Source: Ureibacillus sp. FSL W7-1570
GTDB lineage: Bacteria; Bacillota; Bacilli; Bacillales_A; Planococcaceae
NCBI RefSeq assembly: GCF_038593265.1
Contig: NZ_CP151979.1
Span: forward strand, 1,812,001 to 1,876,000
DNA length: 64,000 nt
Direction: 5' to 3'
This document shows, piece by piece, positions 47,173 to 56,312 of the stretch; position 1 is the stretch's first letter, and the number at the start of each line of letters is the position of its first letter. The notes below the pieces were generated by a model that saw only the letters and a program-made list of their open reading frames with translations, searched no databases and was not told the DNA's origin. Both the position numbers and the translations under genes were made by a program.

Positions 47173-47916
47173 TTAACAAATATCAATTTTCCATTGTTTA
47201 TTTTTATGTTCCAAATAACCTCTCACTTTTGCTCTTTGTTTGTTTCGTTCCAGATTGTTATACATCTCATCCATATTTTTGTAGTGGCCAATCACGTAAA
47301 AATATAAACCGACGGAGCGGCTATCCCGAAAAATATGGGAAAAATCGATCAGCAATCCTTCTTTCGTGAATTCAAAGAGCTGATTTTTCACCTCATCCGA
47401 CATCGGATAAATTTTTCTTCTTTTATTCGTCGAAACGGCCCCGATAATTTTATTGGCGATGATTTCTTTAAATGTTGAAAGGTCCCGGCAATAGAGTTTG
47501 CAAAACCATCCGTCGTCATGGGCCAGATAGACAAATTGATTATTGATGCGGTCAAAAAAAGGCGATTTTAACGGTTTGCAAAAGTGCGATAAGTACAACA
47601 CTTCCGCCTGCTCTTCCGGCGTACACTGGTTCAAATCTTCTTCATTGCTGTAATCGATCCAATGGAAATTGCCTAAACCGTAAATGTCTTCTTCCGTCAG
47701 TTCCAAAATCCCCTCTTTTCCCTCTGCTGTTTCAAAGTTCCAATGATAATTAAATCCGTTTGTAATAAATTGCCCGTCCGTAATTAAAAGATTTTCCAAT
47801 TCCACGGGGCAATACTTGATAAATTCTTGAAACTCCATGCCATAATAAATGAAAGATTGCTCTTCAAAATTGGCATTGATATAAAATACATCTCTCAGTC
47901 TTCTCATCTTCTCCAT
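47173..47916 (-). CDS. Conserved protein of unknown function
   Basis: 247 residues, soluble, rich in aromatic residues (FNYHWNFETAEGKEG, FHWIDYSNEEDL, LYLSHFCKPLKSPFFD, YFYVIGHYKNMDEMYNNLER). No motif that I recognise. It looks like the SMI1/immunity-type or oxalate-binding small-molecule folds in aromatic content, but that is only an impression. Operon with the DUF3267 gene downstream. Confidence 0.65.
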   Translation of the reverse strand: MEKMRRLRDVFYINANFEEQSFIYYGMEFQEFIKYCPVELENLLITDGQFITNGFNYHWNFETAEGKEGILELTEEDIYGLGNFHWIDYSNEEDLNQCTPEEQAEVLYLSHFCKPLKSPFFDRINNQFVYLAHDDGWFCKLYCRDLSTFKEIIANKIIGAVSTNKRRKIYPMSDEVKNQLFEFTKEGLLIDFSHIFRDSRSVGLYFYVIGHYKNMDEMYNNLERNKQRAKVRGYLEHKNKQWKIDIC

Positions 47917-48013
47917 ATCCTCTACTTACTTATGTTTGTTTGAAAGTCACTTTTATTTAAATTTTTTTAAAAAACGAAATTTATCCTGGTTTGAGAGAGG
48001 GAGGTCATTGACA

Positions 48014-48406
48014 TTATTGCTTTTCTGATTTAAAGAACTGCACTCTGTTTTTCCTGGAAAAAAACAGGAGAAGGAAACCGATGAAATAGGCAATGCAGGA
48101 TGCAAAAAACAAACGGAAGATCCCCGGTGTTCCAAATAAATAAAAACTTATTGGCAAGGACAAAATAAAAGCGATGAACATCAGATACTCTTTTTGGATG
48201 AATGAAGAAAAGATTGCCAATAACGCAGGGAGACACAACATCAAAAATGTCGTCATCACCGTATTTCCTTCAACTGGTGTGGATGAATAAGGATTATAAA
48301 AAACAAAAATAACCCACAAGCCAATACTGAATAATCCAGCTATTACACCAAAAAGGATGCCGGCAAGCCTCACTTTCAACCCCTCCTCTGTTTTCAAATC
48401 CGTCAT
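48014..48406 (-). CDS. Small integral membrane protein, unknown function
   Basis: 130 residues with four membrane helices and charged ends (MTDLKTEEGLKVR, SRKNRVQFFKSEKQ). No recognised domain. Ribosome site weak (GGGAATAACG). Single gene. Confidence 0.6.
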   Translation of the reverse strand: MTDLKTEEGLKVRLAGILFGVIAGLFSIGLWVIFVFYNPYSSTPVEGNTVMTTFLMLCLPALLAIFSSFIQKEYLMFIAFILSLPISFYLFGTPGIFRLFFASCIAYFIGFLLLFFSRKNRVQFFKSEKQ

Positions 48407-48625
48407 CGTTATTCCCGCTAAAAAGGAACCTTTCAGTATTTTACTGCAAAATATCCCTTAAATTTCAAGGAGAAGAAAATATTTTCAACCCTTTTCTAAA
48501 ATTGTACCACTATTAATCATTTTAAAACATCTCTATCTAATAAAAAATTCTGACATTTATTTCAAAACGAACTTTGGAAATTTCCTATTCATAATAGTGA
48601 TCTGTTTCTCTTAATGGGACTTCAA

Positions 48626-48709
48626 TCTGGCATGATACTTTTCCCTTTGGCGATTATGTTCTTCTCATCGGCGATTTTCTTATCCAGATTGGCGATTAAC
48701 TGACTTTGG
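48626..48709 (+). repeat. Second array of 21-bp repeats
   Basis: Four contiguous units of exactly 21 bp starting at 48626, 48647, 48668 and 48689, consensus (T/C)TGGCGATTNTNTTNTTCTC. Same period, orientation and intergenic setting as the array at 27741 but a different core (GGCGATT instead of GGTGCGGATNCC). The rest of 48407-48855 holds no gene that I can support. Confidence 0.7.
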
Positions 48710-48855
48710 AAAATGTTTTATATTAACAGCCTGAAAATAATCGAGCAGCCGTTTTCCAAACAGTCAATGCTTTTACCTTTTTATCTAAGTATTTTCATGT
48801 TATTCAATCTTCCGCCATATAATGATCGTTGTATGCCAAGCAAAGGAGGAAATGT

Positions 48856-49113
48856 GTGCAGGAAAAAGAAGTGCGTCTTCAAAAGATTCAACACCTTGCC
48901 CATGAAATTATGTATGAAATCAATTCTTTGGAAGACCAGAGGCAGTTTGAGGATTTAAGGGTTGTAGTTGACAACCTGTCCCGCGCAATCGGTGAATTTG
49001 CGGATCCATACGGCTGTTTTTCTTTGGATTACATTGAAGATAAATTGGAAAAATCTCATTCGATCATAAAAAAGCACAGAATTCCCCATATTGGTACACA
49101 AGGAAAAATATAA
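48856..49113 (+). CDS. Small soluble protein, unknown function
   Basis: 85 residues starting at the GTG six bases after AAAGGAGG; upstream ATG of the open frame lies before the ribosome site. Helical, charged (QEKEVRLQKIQHLAHEIMYE) with DPYGCFSLDYIEDKLEKSH near the end. Not recognised; the length and a good ribosome site support a real gene. Confidence 0.6.
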   Translation: MQEKEVRLQKIQHLAHEIMYEINSLEDQRQFEDLRVVVDNLSRAIGEFADPYGCFSLDYIEDKLEKSHSIIKKHRIPHIGTQGKI

Positions 49114-49269
49114 CAATCGCAAACATTTGAATGAAAATGATACTAATTATCAATACTATAATTGAAAGATCCGAGAATATTCGCATTCTGATAAGTCACT
49201 GCTCCTTAAATGCCGAAACAAAAAATTAGCCGTCCAGAAAGTGTCCGGCTTTCGAGACGGCAATAAACA

Positions 49270-49425
49270 TTAATTCTCCGGTGTGAATGTCTTGCAATCT
49301 GTTTCTTCGGTCGTGTTCGCTTCTTTTCCAGTGTGGCTGACTACGTAAATTTTTTCGGCTGAACATTTGTTTCCATCAACCCAATACTTGCAATTGTTTA
49401 CCTCGCAAAGGATTTCTTGCGTCAT
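49270..49425 (-). CDS. DUF1540 small cysteine protein
   Basis: 51 residues. Four cysteines: C7 and C12 in ILCEVNNCKYW, C21 in GNKCSAEKI and C43 in ETDCKTFTP, the DUF1540 pattern (CxVxNCxYWxxGNxCxAxxI...TDCxTF). The domain binds a metal and is frequent in spore-forming Firmicutes. GGAGGTGTGAAAAA precedes the ATG. Function not known. Confidence 0.88.
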   Translation of the reverse strand: MTQEILCEVNNCKYWVDGNKCSAEKIYVVSHTGKEANTTEETDCKTFTPEN

Positions 49426-49542
49426 TTTTTCACACCTCCTCTATTGAAATCTTTGACAAATTTCCGCGGGTTCATACTTTATTGATTTCCCTTACCCGCT
49501 TTCTTAACATGTATTAAGGTTATTTTTTTGAAACATTCTGCC

Positions 49543-50649
49543 TTAATTTCTTAGTCCAAACCGTTTATTCATCCGAATGGTTTCAATGAGAGTGCAATAT
49601 TTATCGGCAAAATAGATAATCATCGCTTCCCTGCTTTTTGGGATTTTTGAAATTTTGATTGGCCACATATGGCTCCGCAGTGTTTCATTATCCCACTTTT
49701 CCGCATGATTGCCGGCCATCCCATGATCCGCTTCATCAGAAGCATCTCCCGTCTTCCATTGATGGAGAAATAAATCGTGAAGCATGGCCGCTTCCACCAA
49801 TTCCTTTTCGTTCGCGTTGAGATGTAATTTTTCGTTGATCAAATAACTGATCCAGGCCACATTTTCACAATGTTCCCGCGTGGTGGTCGCACCATGCTCG
49901 AAGTTTTTATCCATCTGTCCGGCCATATCCGAATTGTAGTAATCCTTGATCAGTTCGATAAATTGTTTTTCCCGGAGATGCTTGGCTATGCGGCTTTTCC
50001 GTTCAGGAAGTTCAAAAACGACAATGCGTTGAATGGCTTTATTGAAAAAAGCGGTTTGATAGTTATAAACCCGGCTCACAATGTCCGTCATACGATGCTG
50101 GAAGGCTTCATCTATGGAAGAAACCCGTTTTTGGAAATCGGTCAGTGACGAAACGGTCAATGTTGTATCGATGGATATCATGGAAACAAGGATAAGGGCC
50201 AGTATATTCAATACAGTTTCAGGTATCAAAGTAAGCCATTGATCCGCCAAAGGAATCAGGCATTTCATCAACAAAATGGCGGCAGCACCAAAACCGATGG
50301 ATGTTGGCACACTTGTCCTGCCGTTGATGTTCAAAGGGTAACGGCTATAATCCCACCATCGGGCCTTAAACAGTTTTTCAAGAATCCAGGAAGTCGGATA
50401 TTCTAAAATCATACTGGCAATAAAACCAAGGATAAAAATCATCCACCAATCAAGATCTGGCACATATCCGTTTTTTATTAAATCAAATAGGAAATACCCT
50501 AATAACGAACCACATCCATAAATGGGACAAATCGGGCCATATAGAAATCCCCGATTCGCCCACTTCCGTCCCCGTATAGTGCAATAAATGCTCTCCCAAA
50601 CCCAGCCAAGAAAGCTGAACAGAAAAAAGGCGACAATATATTTATTCAA
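49543..50649 (-). CDS. CmpB-type membrane domain fused to an HD domain
   Basis: 368 residues. Residues 1-165 are the ABC_trans_CmpB (type-IV ABC-like) membrane domain: FFLFSFLGWVWESIYC, RGFLYGPICPIYGCG, EYPTSWILEKLFKARWWDYS. From about 230 on comes an HD-type phosphohydrolase: H260 (EHCEN), H291-D292 (MLHDLF), then DHGMAGNHAEKW and D349 in YFADKY. The fusion ties a membrane channel or sensor to a metal-dependent hydrolase of nucleotides or signal molecules. The substrate is unknown. Single gene between the Fic/DUF region and repeat copy 3. Confidence 0.85.
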   Translation of the reverse strand: MNKYIVAFFLFSFLGWVWESIYCTIRGRKWANRGFLYGPICPIYGCGSLLGYFLFDLIKNGYVPDLDWWMIFILGFIASMILEYPTSWILEKLFKARWWDYSRYPLNINGRTSVPTSIGFGAAAILLMKCLIPLADQWLTLIPETVLNILALILVSMISIDTTLTVSSLTDFQKRVSSIDEAFQHRMTDIVSRVYNYQTAFFNKAIQRIVVFELPERKSRIAKHLREKQFIELIKDYYNSDMAGQMDKNFEHGATTTREHCENVAWISYLINEKLHLNANEKELVEAAMLHDLFLHQWKTGDASDEADHGMAGNHAEKWDNETLRSHMWPIKISKIPKSREAMIIYFADKYCTLIETIRMNKRFGLRN

Positions 50650-50737
50650 TTGATTTGTGTGAAAAATGTTTGGAAGAGTTTATACATACGTTTCAAATTA
50701 AGCCGGATATCGGATATAGATAGCGGGATATCTGCGA

Positions 50738-50996
50738 AGAGGCTGGGACATAACTAATAAAGTGAACGAGCTGCAAAAAGAATTTTTGTAAAAAATTGAT
50801 TGGAGTGACGGGGCGACTCCTGCGGGAACAGCCCGAGTCTCGAGAGCCCGCAGGAGCGAAGGATTGAGCTCCGAGGAGGCTCGAGCCGGGCCCGCGGAAA
50901 GCGTCCCCGGAACGGAAATCAATTTTCTTCAATTATCAAAAAAACACCATTTTCTCCCGGGAGAAAATGGTGTTTTTATCTTTTGTCCCAGCCTCT
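50738..50996 (-). repeat. Dispersed GC-rich element, copy 3 (inverted)
   Basis: Reverse orientation relative to copies 1 and 2; ends AGAGGCTGGGACATAAC and TGTCCCAGCCTCT. The shortest copy (259 bp). It carries the same hairpin (AACACCATTTTCTCCCGGGA...) at the right, which in this orientation also lies behind the ABC ATPase gene at 51029. Confidence 0.9.
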
Positions 50997-51028
50997 TTTT
51001 ACTTTAAATGTGAAATCCGTTTTCTCCT

Positions 51029-51904
51029 TCACAGTTCAACTTTTTGTGTTCCAAAATAATAGACATAGATATCTTCCATTCTTGGTTCCACGTTCACAGC
51101 AGATTCATTCGGTTTTTCCTCTGAAATAATGCGCAACTCGATGTCATTCCCTAGTTGATGAACATTCGATACAGCATAGTTTGTTGAATATTTTTCCAAT
51201 TCCTCTTCCTGAATACGTAAGCGCCACACTTGATTTTCCAATTGTCCTAACAGCGCGCTTGGTGTTGCCTTTTGAATCAGTTCACCTTTTTTGAGCAATA
51301 ACACTTCATCCGCTACATACTCAATGTCGGATACAATATGGGTTGATAAAATAATAATCTTATTCTTTGAAAGTTTGGATAAGATGCCTCTTAATCGTAT
51401 CCGTTCGCTGGGATCTAATCCTGCCGTCGGTTCATCCAAAATCAAAATCTCCGGATCATTCAGCAATGCTTGTGCAATTCCGATTCTCCGTTTCATTCCA
51501 CCCGAAAATCCTTTCAGTTTTTTCTTCCGTACCTCCGTCAAACCAACCATGTCCAATAGCTGTTCTACCCTTGACGCAGCTGTTTGTCTATCCAGCCCCT
51601 TTAAATTGGCCACATATTTTAAAAATTCTTCGGCCGTAAAATTCCGATATCCATGAAATTCCTGCGGCAAATATCCTAAAACATCCCGATAACGTTCCCC
51701 CAATGCCGAAATATCCCGATGATTATAAAGAACCCTGCCTTTTGAGGGAGCAATCACATCAACCAATATCCGCAATAAAGTGGTTTTTCCAGCTCCATTT
51801 GGACCGAGCAGTCCGTAAATGCCGGGAGACAATTCACAATTGATATTTTTCAATGCTTCAAACCCTCTATAATGATGAGTGACGTTTTCGATTTTTAGCA
51901 TCAT
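51029..51904 (-). CDS. ABC transporter ATP-binding protein
   Basis: 291 residues from the ATG in the ATGA overlap with the upstream permease. Walker A GPNGAGKTT, QEFHGYRNF (Q-loop), signature FSGGMKRRIGIAQALL, Walker B ILILDEPTAGLDP and H-loop STHIV are intact. The C-terminal 80 residues are the accessory domain of export ATPases. Fifth and last gene of the ECF sigma operon; energises the permeases encoded just before it. Confidence 0.92.
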   Translation of the reverse strand: MMLKIENVTHHYRGFEALKNINCELSPGIYGLLGPNGAGKTTLLRILVDVIAPSKGRVLYNHRDISALGERYRDVLGYLPQEFHGYRNFTAEEFLKYVANLKGLDRQTAASRVEQLLDMVGLTEVRKKKLKGFSGGMKRRIGIAQALLNDPEILILDEPTAGLDPSERIRLRGILSKLSKNKIIILSTHIVSDIEYVADEVLLLKKGELIQKATPSALLGQLENQVWRLRIQEEELEKYSTNYAVSNVHQLGNDIELRIISEEKPNESAVNVEPRMEDIYVYYFGTQKVEL

Positions 51905-52629
51905 AGTTCGTGTCTCCTTATCTGTAATGTAATCGTCAGCACCAAAACACTTGCAAGGAAAATTCCATACCATATCATTAAGACCATAAATTGCGAATCA
52001 AGGACAATGTCTTTCGCCCTGATGAAGTACGAGAAAAATCCTTTTTCCAAAAACCATTCCAAAGAATACGGCTGAAGAAGATTGCCTCTCAACAAGTAAG
52101 TTGTTCCAAATAAAATTCCGCATAAAACTGCGGCTACCATGTGGGATTGAAATACCGTACAAACACAAGCCGCAAAAACGGAAAATAATACACTCCCCGC
52201 CCACACATAAGGAAAACTTTCCAAACACTCTACTATAAAGGTGATAGATAAATTTTCATAACGGTTGAAAATAAAGAATCCCAAGACTTGAATGAATAAA
52301 AATAAAATCGCAATGCCTGTTGTATATAGAGCGTTTGCCAGCATCCTGAATAAAAACAGCCTGGCTTTTCCGCTTTTCGTCGCCAGAATAGCCTCTTTCA
52401 CTTTCTCTTCTTCATCCCAGGAAAACAATCTTGTATTCACAAATAGAATCATAAATCCTATCATCAATGAACCTATTAAATGCCAAAAGCTGATTGATGT
52501 CATAAAAAAGCGATCTGCCCCCTTTTGTGCGGCAAAATATAGCCGAATCCCCCAAAAACTCATCAATGCCGCAAAAAGAAAAAGATTCCACCGATTTTTT
52601 GCAAGTTTCTTAATTTCCCACAGAAGCAT
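51901..52629 (-). CDS. ABC-2 type permease
   Basis: 242 residues from the ATG behind GGTGGAGAAGAT; the open frame extends upstream but that part overlaps the previous gene. LLWEIKKLAKNRWNLFLFAALM at the N-terminus, six membrane helices, TRLFSWDEEEKVKEAILAT in the first loop as in ABC-2 exporters. Overlaps its neighbours by 20 and 4 bp, which shows a tightly coupled operon. Confidence 0.85.
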   Translation of the reverse strand: MLLWEIKKLAKNRWNLFLFAALMSFWGIRLYFAAQKGADRFFMTSISFWHLIGSLMIGFMILFVNTRLFSWDEEEKVKEAILATKSGKARLFLFRMLANALYTTGIAILFLFIQVLGFFIFNRYENLSITFIVECLESFPYVWAGSVLFSVFAACVCTVFQSHMVAAVLCGILFGTTYLLRGNLLQPYSLEWFLEKGFFSYFIRAKDIVLDSQFMVLMIWYGIFLASVLVLTITLQIRRHEL

Positions 52630-53446
52630 ATCTTCTCCACCTGCCAATGGCAAGATTAAAAGCAAATAGCAACAAAGCAAAAACCATGAATAGAATATAT
52701 ATTTCACCTTCCGAGAATGGTGATAACCCTTCCAAGTATTGATGACCTAACATCCCATTAAATCCATAATCATAAATATTTCGAAGATAAACATCCAATT
52801 TCATTGATCCAGTGTAATAACACAAGTATTTATCATACAGTTCTTCCAGCGCAAAAACGCTTCCTGCAATCATCATGATAAAAACGCTTCGTTTTATAAA
52901 GAAGGATAAAGCGAGTATACACAACGAAAAAATATAGCTTGCCAACACCATATAGCCGAACTGAAAAAGCAAAAGTTGGGCAAAGGTCCAATCGGGGTTG
53001 GCATTGATGAAATAAACAGGAGGATTGACTTTAATTTGATTAAATGCCCCTGAGATAGAATATTTAGATACCAAGGTAAAAAAGCTGACTAAATAAAAAT
53101 ACGAAACGATGAGGGCACAATAAATGAACATAACTGCTTGTTTCACCATTAATAATTGGACTTGTCCCTTTTTATACGTCAATAACAATTCATTCATTTC
53201 CTGTTCCCGCTCAATTGGCAGGCATTTTGCACTTCCAATTACAACCAATACAGCAATCATCCAAAATCCGAACCAAGGAACTGCATCTAACATTGCTCTC
53301 CATAATCCGGAAGTCGGATTGAAGGAATCCCCGGTATCCCGCAAACCTAAATAGTAATAGACTGTACATAAAAAGAGAGCGATATATATTTCCGGCTGTT
53401 GAAACAATTTTTTCATTTCCGTCAGCCCCAACTTAATGAAACTCAT
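52610..53446 (-). CDS. ABC-2 type permease
   Basis: 278 residues. FIKLGLTEMKKLFQQPEIYIALFL at the N-terminus and CLPIEREQEMNELLLTYKKG in the loop after helix 2 are the same two elements as in the following permease, so the pair arose by duplication. Six membrane helices. Overlaps the upstream membrane gene by 14 bp. Confidence 0.85.
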   Translation of the reverse strand: MSFIKLGLTEMKKLFQQPEIYIALFLCTVYYYLGLRDTGDSFNPTSGLWRAMLDAVPWFGFWMIAVLVVIGSAKCLPIEREQEMNELLLTYKKGQVQLLMVKQAVMFIYCALIVSYFYLVSFFTLVSKYSISGAFNQIKVNPPVYFINANPDWTFAQLLLFQFGYMVLASYIFSLCILALSFFIKRSVFIMMIAGSVFALEELYDKYLCYYTGSMKLDVYLRNIYDYGFNGMLGHQYLEGLSPFSEGEIYILFMVFALLLFAFNLAIGRWRRYASVGN

Positions 53447-54203
53447 AAGGCAACCTCTCCATTCTCCAAACCCTTACCAACCGAAAGACTAACAACGCCA
53501 ATAAAACAACGTTGATTACGAAATAAACCAAATAATTGATTGATAAAAGGACCGTTCCAACTGATGTAGAGATTGATAGTAAAACAAAGAAAATCCAAAT
53601 GAGTATAATCACAGTCCAGGACAATACATCCCGATATCGAACGCTTAGAAATAATAATGTTAAGCTAAACAATAGAATGGGAGTCAATCCCAAACTTGCA
53701 ATCCGAAAGATGGACAATGACAGTTCTACATGATGGATAAGTATCATATAAAACACGGTGCAGGTGTAAATGACAATGCTGCTGATCGTCATGGCGACAA
53801 TTTTGGAAAATAAAATTTGTTGAAAAGAATATTTATAAGTACATTCCAATTCAACCATATCTTCGGTCTGTTCATTCATGAAATGCCAACCGATGACCAA
53901 TATAGGAAGAGGTGATGTGAAAATAAAGAACAGCCATTTCTCCATTGTTAAAGGAAGTACCGTATAAATGAAAAACATAAGTAAGATGGTCATACATAAT
54001 TGCCGTTTATAATGCCACAACAAATCGATAAATGCTTTCCAAATTAGTTCTTTCATTAAAACGATGGTTCTTTCCCGTCGAATCGGCATGTATGTTTTTA
54101 GCACGTCAATCGTTTCTTGCTTATCCCCTTCATGAATTTTGGGTAATGGATATGTTTGAAGAAGCGCTTCAAGTTTATCCTCAAAATTTTTGTTCTGTTC
54201 CAA
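53433..54203 (-). CDS. Membrane protein, possible anti-sigma factor
   Basis: 256 residues; TTG start directly after the sigma gene's TAG, with GGGAGG upstream. N-terminal soluble part (1-60: NFEDKLEALLQTYPLPKIHEGDKQETIDVLKTY) followed by six membrane helices. An ECF sigma gene followed by a membrane protein whose N-terminus faces the cytoplasm is the usual sigma/anti-sigma arrangement, so this may hold SigY-type sigma at the membrane. The membrane part (ELECTYKYSFQQILFSKIVAM) also looks permease-like, so it could be a third transporter subunit. Confidence 0.7.
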   Translation of the reverse strand: MEQNKNFEDKLEALLQTYPLPKIHEGDKQETIDVLKTYMPIRRERTIVLMKELIWKAFIDLLWHYKRQLCMTILLMFFIYTVLPLTMEKWLFFIFTSPLPILVIGWHFMNEQTEDMVELECTYKYSFQQILFSKIVAMTISSIVIYTCTVFYMILIHHVELSLSIFRIASLGLTPILLFSLTLLFLSVRYRDVLSWTVIILIWIFFVLLSISTSVGTVLLSINYLVYFVINVVLLALLVFRLVRVWRMERLPYEFH

Positions 54204-54731
54204 CTACTTTCCCTCCCTCATCTGTTTTTTCACTTTTTCCAAACCTTGCCGAAGCCTGGATTTCACAGTTGGTATGGGGGTTCCTGTAATTTTTGCGATC
54301 TCTTTCGCTGTAAATCCATAAATATATTTCAAAATGATGGTGTTCTTTTGCGTATAAGGCAATGCATTCAACATTTCTTTGACGACAGATTGATTGGCAA
54401 TATGTTCACTGATATCCGCCCCCACCTTTACATTTTCATGCTCTATAGAAAAAGAAATGAAGTGCTTATTCTTTCGAAAGGAATTCATCGTATGGTTATG
54501 TGCAATTTTGAAAAGCCAAGCTTTAAAACTTCCTTGTTCTTTATATGTAGGCAAAGCTTTCAACATGGCAATAAACACTTCTTGTGTAATGTCTTTCGCT
54601 TCCTCATATGAACTGCCTAAACGGTAAATATAGTTAAATATTTCATCGTAGTAACGGCGGACGAGCATTTCCATCGCCTGCTCATCTCCAAGCAAAATTG
54701 ACTTTATTAATGTTCCATCATCCTCTAACAT
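54204..54731 (-). CDS. ECF-family RNA polymerase sigma factor
   Basis: 175 residues. Sigma region 2 (LVRRYYDEIFNYIYRLGSSYEEAKDITQEVFIAMLK) and region 4 (ALPYTQKNTIILKYIYGFTAKEIAKITGTPIPTVKSRLRQGLEK) are complete with no other domain, the ECF group pattern. First gene of the operon sigma - membrane protein - two permeases - ATPase, so it probably drives its own operon. It resembles the B. subtilis SigY/YxlCDEFG arrangement in concept. Confidence 0.92.
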   Translation of the reverse strand: MLEDDGTLIKSILLGDEQAMEMLVRRYYDEIFNYIYRLGSSYEEAKDITQEVFIAMLKALPTYKEQGSFKAWLFKIAHNHTMNSFRKNKHFISFSIEHENVKVGADISEHIANQSVVKEMLNALPYTQKNTIILKYIYGFTAKEIAKITGTPIPTVKSRLRQGLEKVKKQMREGK

Positions 54732-54862
54732 GGCAAAACCTCCATCTACCTCTTAAACACAAATTATAAGGAAAAGGATTTAAACTTTTTCTACTTTTTT
54801 AGAAATTTGTATAAAATGTTAATTTCTTTAATATTTCCGGTATATGGATCCATACTTTTCCT

Positions 54863-54895
54863 AAAAAAAACGACTTCCGGAACCGGAAATCGTTT
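54863..54895 (-). terminator. Minus-strand terminator-like hairpin upstream of the ECF sigma gene
   Basis: AAACGATTTCCGG pairs with CCGGAAGTCGTTT on the minus strand, followed by five Ts; 130 bp before the sigma start. There is no minus-strand gene close upstream, so it may be a leader terminator or a remnant. Confidence 0.7.
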
Positions 54896-55019
54896 AAGCG
54901 GCGCTAAAACATCTTCATTATCTGCATCTCTCGCCTTTGGCATATATAAATATTTAGTTTAATATTGTAGATATTCTTAACTTTTTATCCGTTAATGGAT
55001 CTGAAAACGGGGTGAAAAT

Positions 55020-55367
55020 GTGAATTTATATTTCCTCTTTCTTATTATCGCTCTCATCTTAACGGTTCTATCAAAAGTTTTCCAGTTCGTATTTCACAGC
55101 AAAATCGGGGATTTCATCGTGATCCCGGCTGCCATATCCTTTGTGCTGGCGGTGCTTTTTTCAATAAACAAATTCAACATTTTGTTTGAAACGGACAGGC
55201 ATGACGCGATTATCATCGCTCTTTGGGCGTGCCTTGCAATCGTCATGTTCCAATTGGCACTGATGCTATTAATCGGTTACCACAATAAATGGGGATTTGG
55301 GTTTATTGCACTGTTTATTATTTGTTTAGGGATCTTTCTTTTCAAAATGGCTGGAATGCTAAAATAA
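55020..55367 (+). CDS. Small membrane protein, unknown function
   Basis: 115 residues, four membrane helices, charged loop SINKFNILFETDRHDAIIIAL. GTG start after ACGGGGTGAAAAT. No recognised family; opposite in direction to both neighbours. Confidence 0.65.
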   Translation: MNLYFLFLIIALILTVLSKVFQFVFHSKIGDFIVIPAAISFVLAVLFSINKFNILFETDRHDAIIIALWACLAIVMFQLALMLLIGYHNKWGFGFIALFIICLGIFLFKMAGMLK

Positions 55368-55452
55368 TTACATTTACATAGGATTGAGGAGATTTTTTAT
55401 TTAGCAATCGTGCCACTATGAAGAAATAGTTGTAAACGGTTCTGACCATCTA

Positions 55453-55935
55453 TTACGAATCAAGTACTAAATGTTTTTCCATTAAAACGGTGTTCTTCCA
55501 TTGTCCATTTTTTCTGGCAATTCCTTTCCGGACTCCCACGATTCGAAAACCGCACTTTTTATGTAGTTGAATGCTCGCTTTATTCACTTCGATAATCGAT
55601 GCTTGCAACATCCAGTACCCGGAGAGTTGGGCTTGTTCAATTAAATGCAATAGCAGCCTGGAACCAACCCCTTTCCCTTGGGCATCAGGGTGTACATATA
55701 TGCTCACTTCGCCGACACCTTTATAAACCTCCCTTTGAGAAACGGGGGTAATGGATACCCAACCGAAAATTGTTCCATTTTCGTCATAGACATATCGAAG
55801 GGATGGATGATATTTTTTATCCCATTCATCCATGGAAGGTACGGTTGTTTCAAATGTCGCTATGCCTGTATCAATTCCTGATTGATAAATTTTCAGCACT
55901 TCCGGAATATCCTTCTTTTCCAAAAATCTGATCAT
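55453..55935 (-). CDS. GNAT acetyltransferase (phosphinothricin/methionine-sulfoximine type)
   Basis: 160 residues from the ATG behind AAAGGGGTTATGTGCA. MIRFLEKKDIPEVLKIYQSGIDT, the typical YHPSLRYVYDENG and HPDAQGKGVGSRLLLHLIEQA (acetyl-CoA loop), NKASIQLHKKCGFRIVGVR near the end. This is the Pat/YwnH group, which acetylates phosphinothricin or related amino-acid analogues. Confidence 0.85.
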   Translation of the reverse strand: MIRFLEKKDIPEVLKIYQSGIDTGIATFETTVPSMDEWDKKYHPSLRYVYDENGTIFGWVSITPVSQREVYKGVGEVSIYVHPDAQGKGVGSRLLLHLIEQAQLSGYWMLQASIIEVNKASIQLHKKCGFRIVGVRKGIARKNGQWKNTVLMEKHLVLDS

Positions 55936-55982
55936 TGCACATAACCCCTTTATTTTTGACACATTGATCCTTGCCTGAATAG

Positions 55983-56160
55983 TTATTTCAATGTTTCCCA
56001 ATCAACATCAGCCGCTGCTTTTTTCGAACTGGAATTCCCGAATTGCAAAGCTAGACTATTTTCAAACCCTATCCTACTGGTGCCCACATGGTGGAATCCT
56101 CTTCAATTACCAATGCATGTAAGGATGTTTCATCTTGGAGTTCTTTTTAACCATATTATC
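55983..56160 (-). other. Possible decayed open frame
   Basis: Minus-strand reading gives protein-like strings in two frames (ELQDETSLHALVIEED and then GFENSLALQFGNSS...DVDWETLK, ending at TAA) separated by stops. It could be the remains of a gene lost between the acetyltransferase and the SDR. I cannot name it. The rest of 55936-56312 shows nothing else. Confidence 0.3.
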
Positions 56161-56312
56161 AAATTCCTCTTATTTTCTGTTAAAAAATATGAGCTTCTTT
56201 ATTGCAAAGGGGGACTTATGTATCATTTTTTTTACAAATCAACAATACTTTAATCTTTTTATGAAAACCCTTACATAATAAGCTATACTGAATAAAAAGG
56301 GGGTTTGATGTT

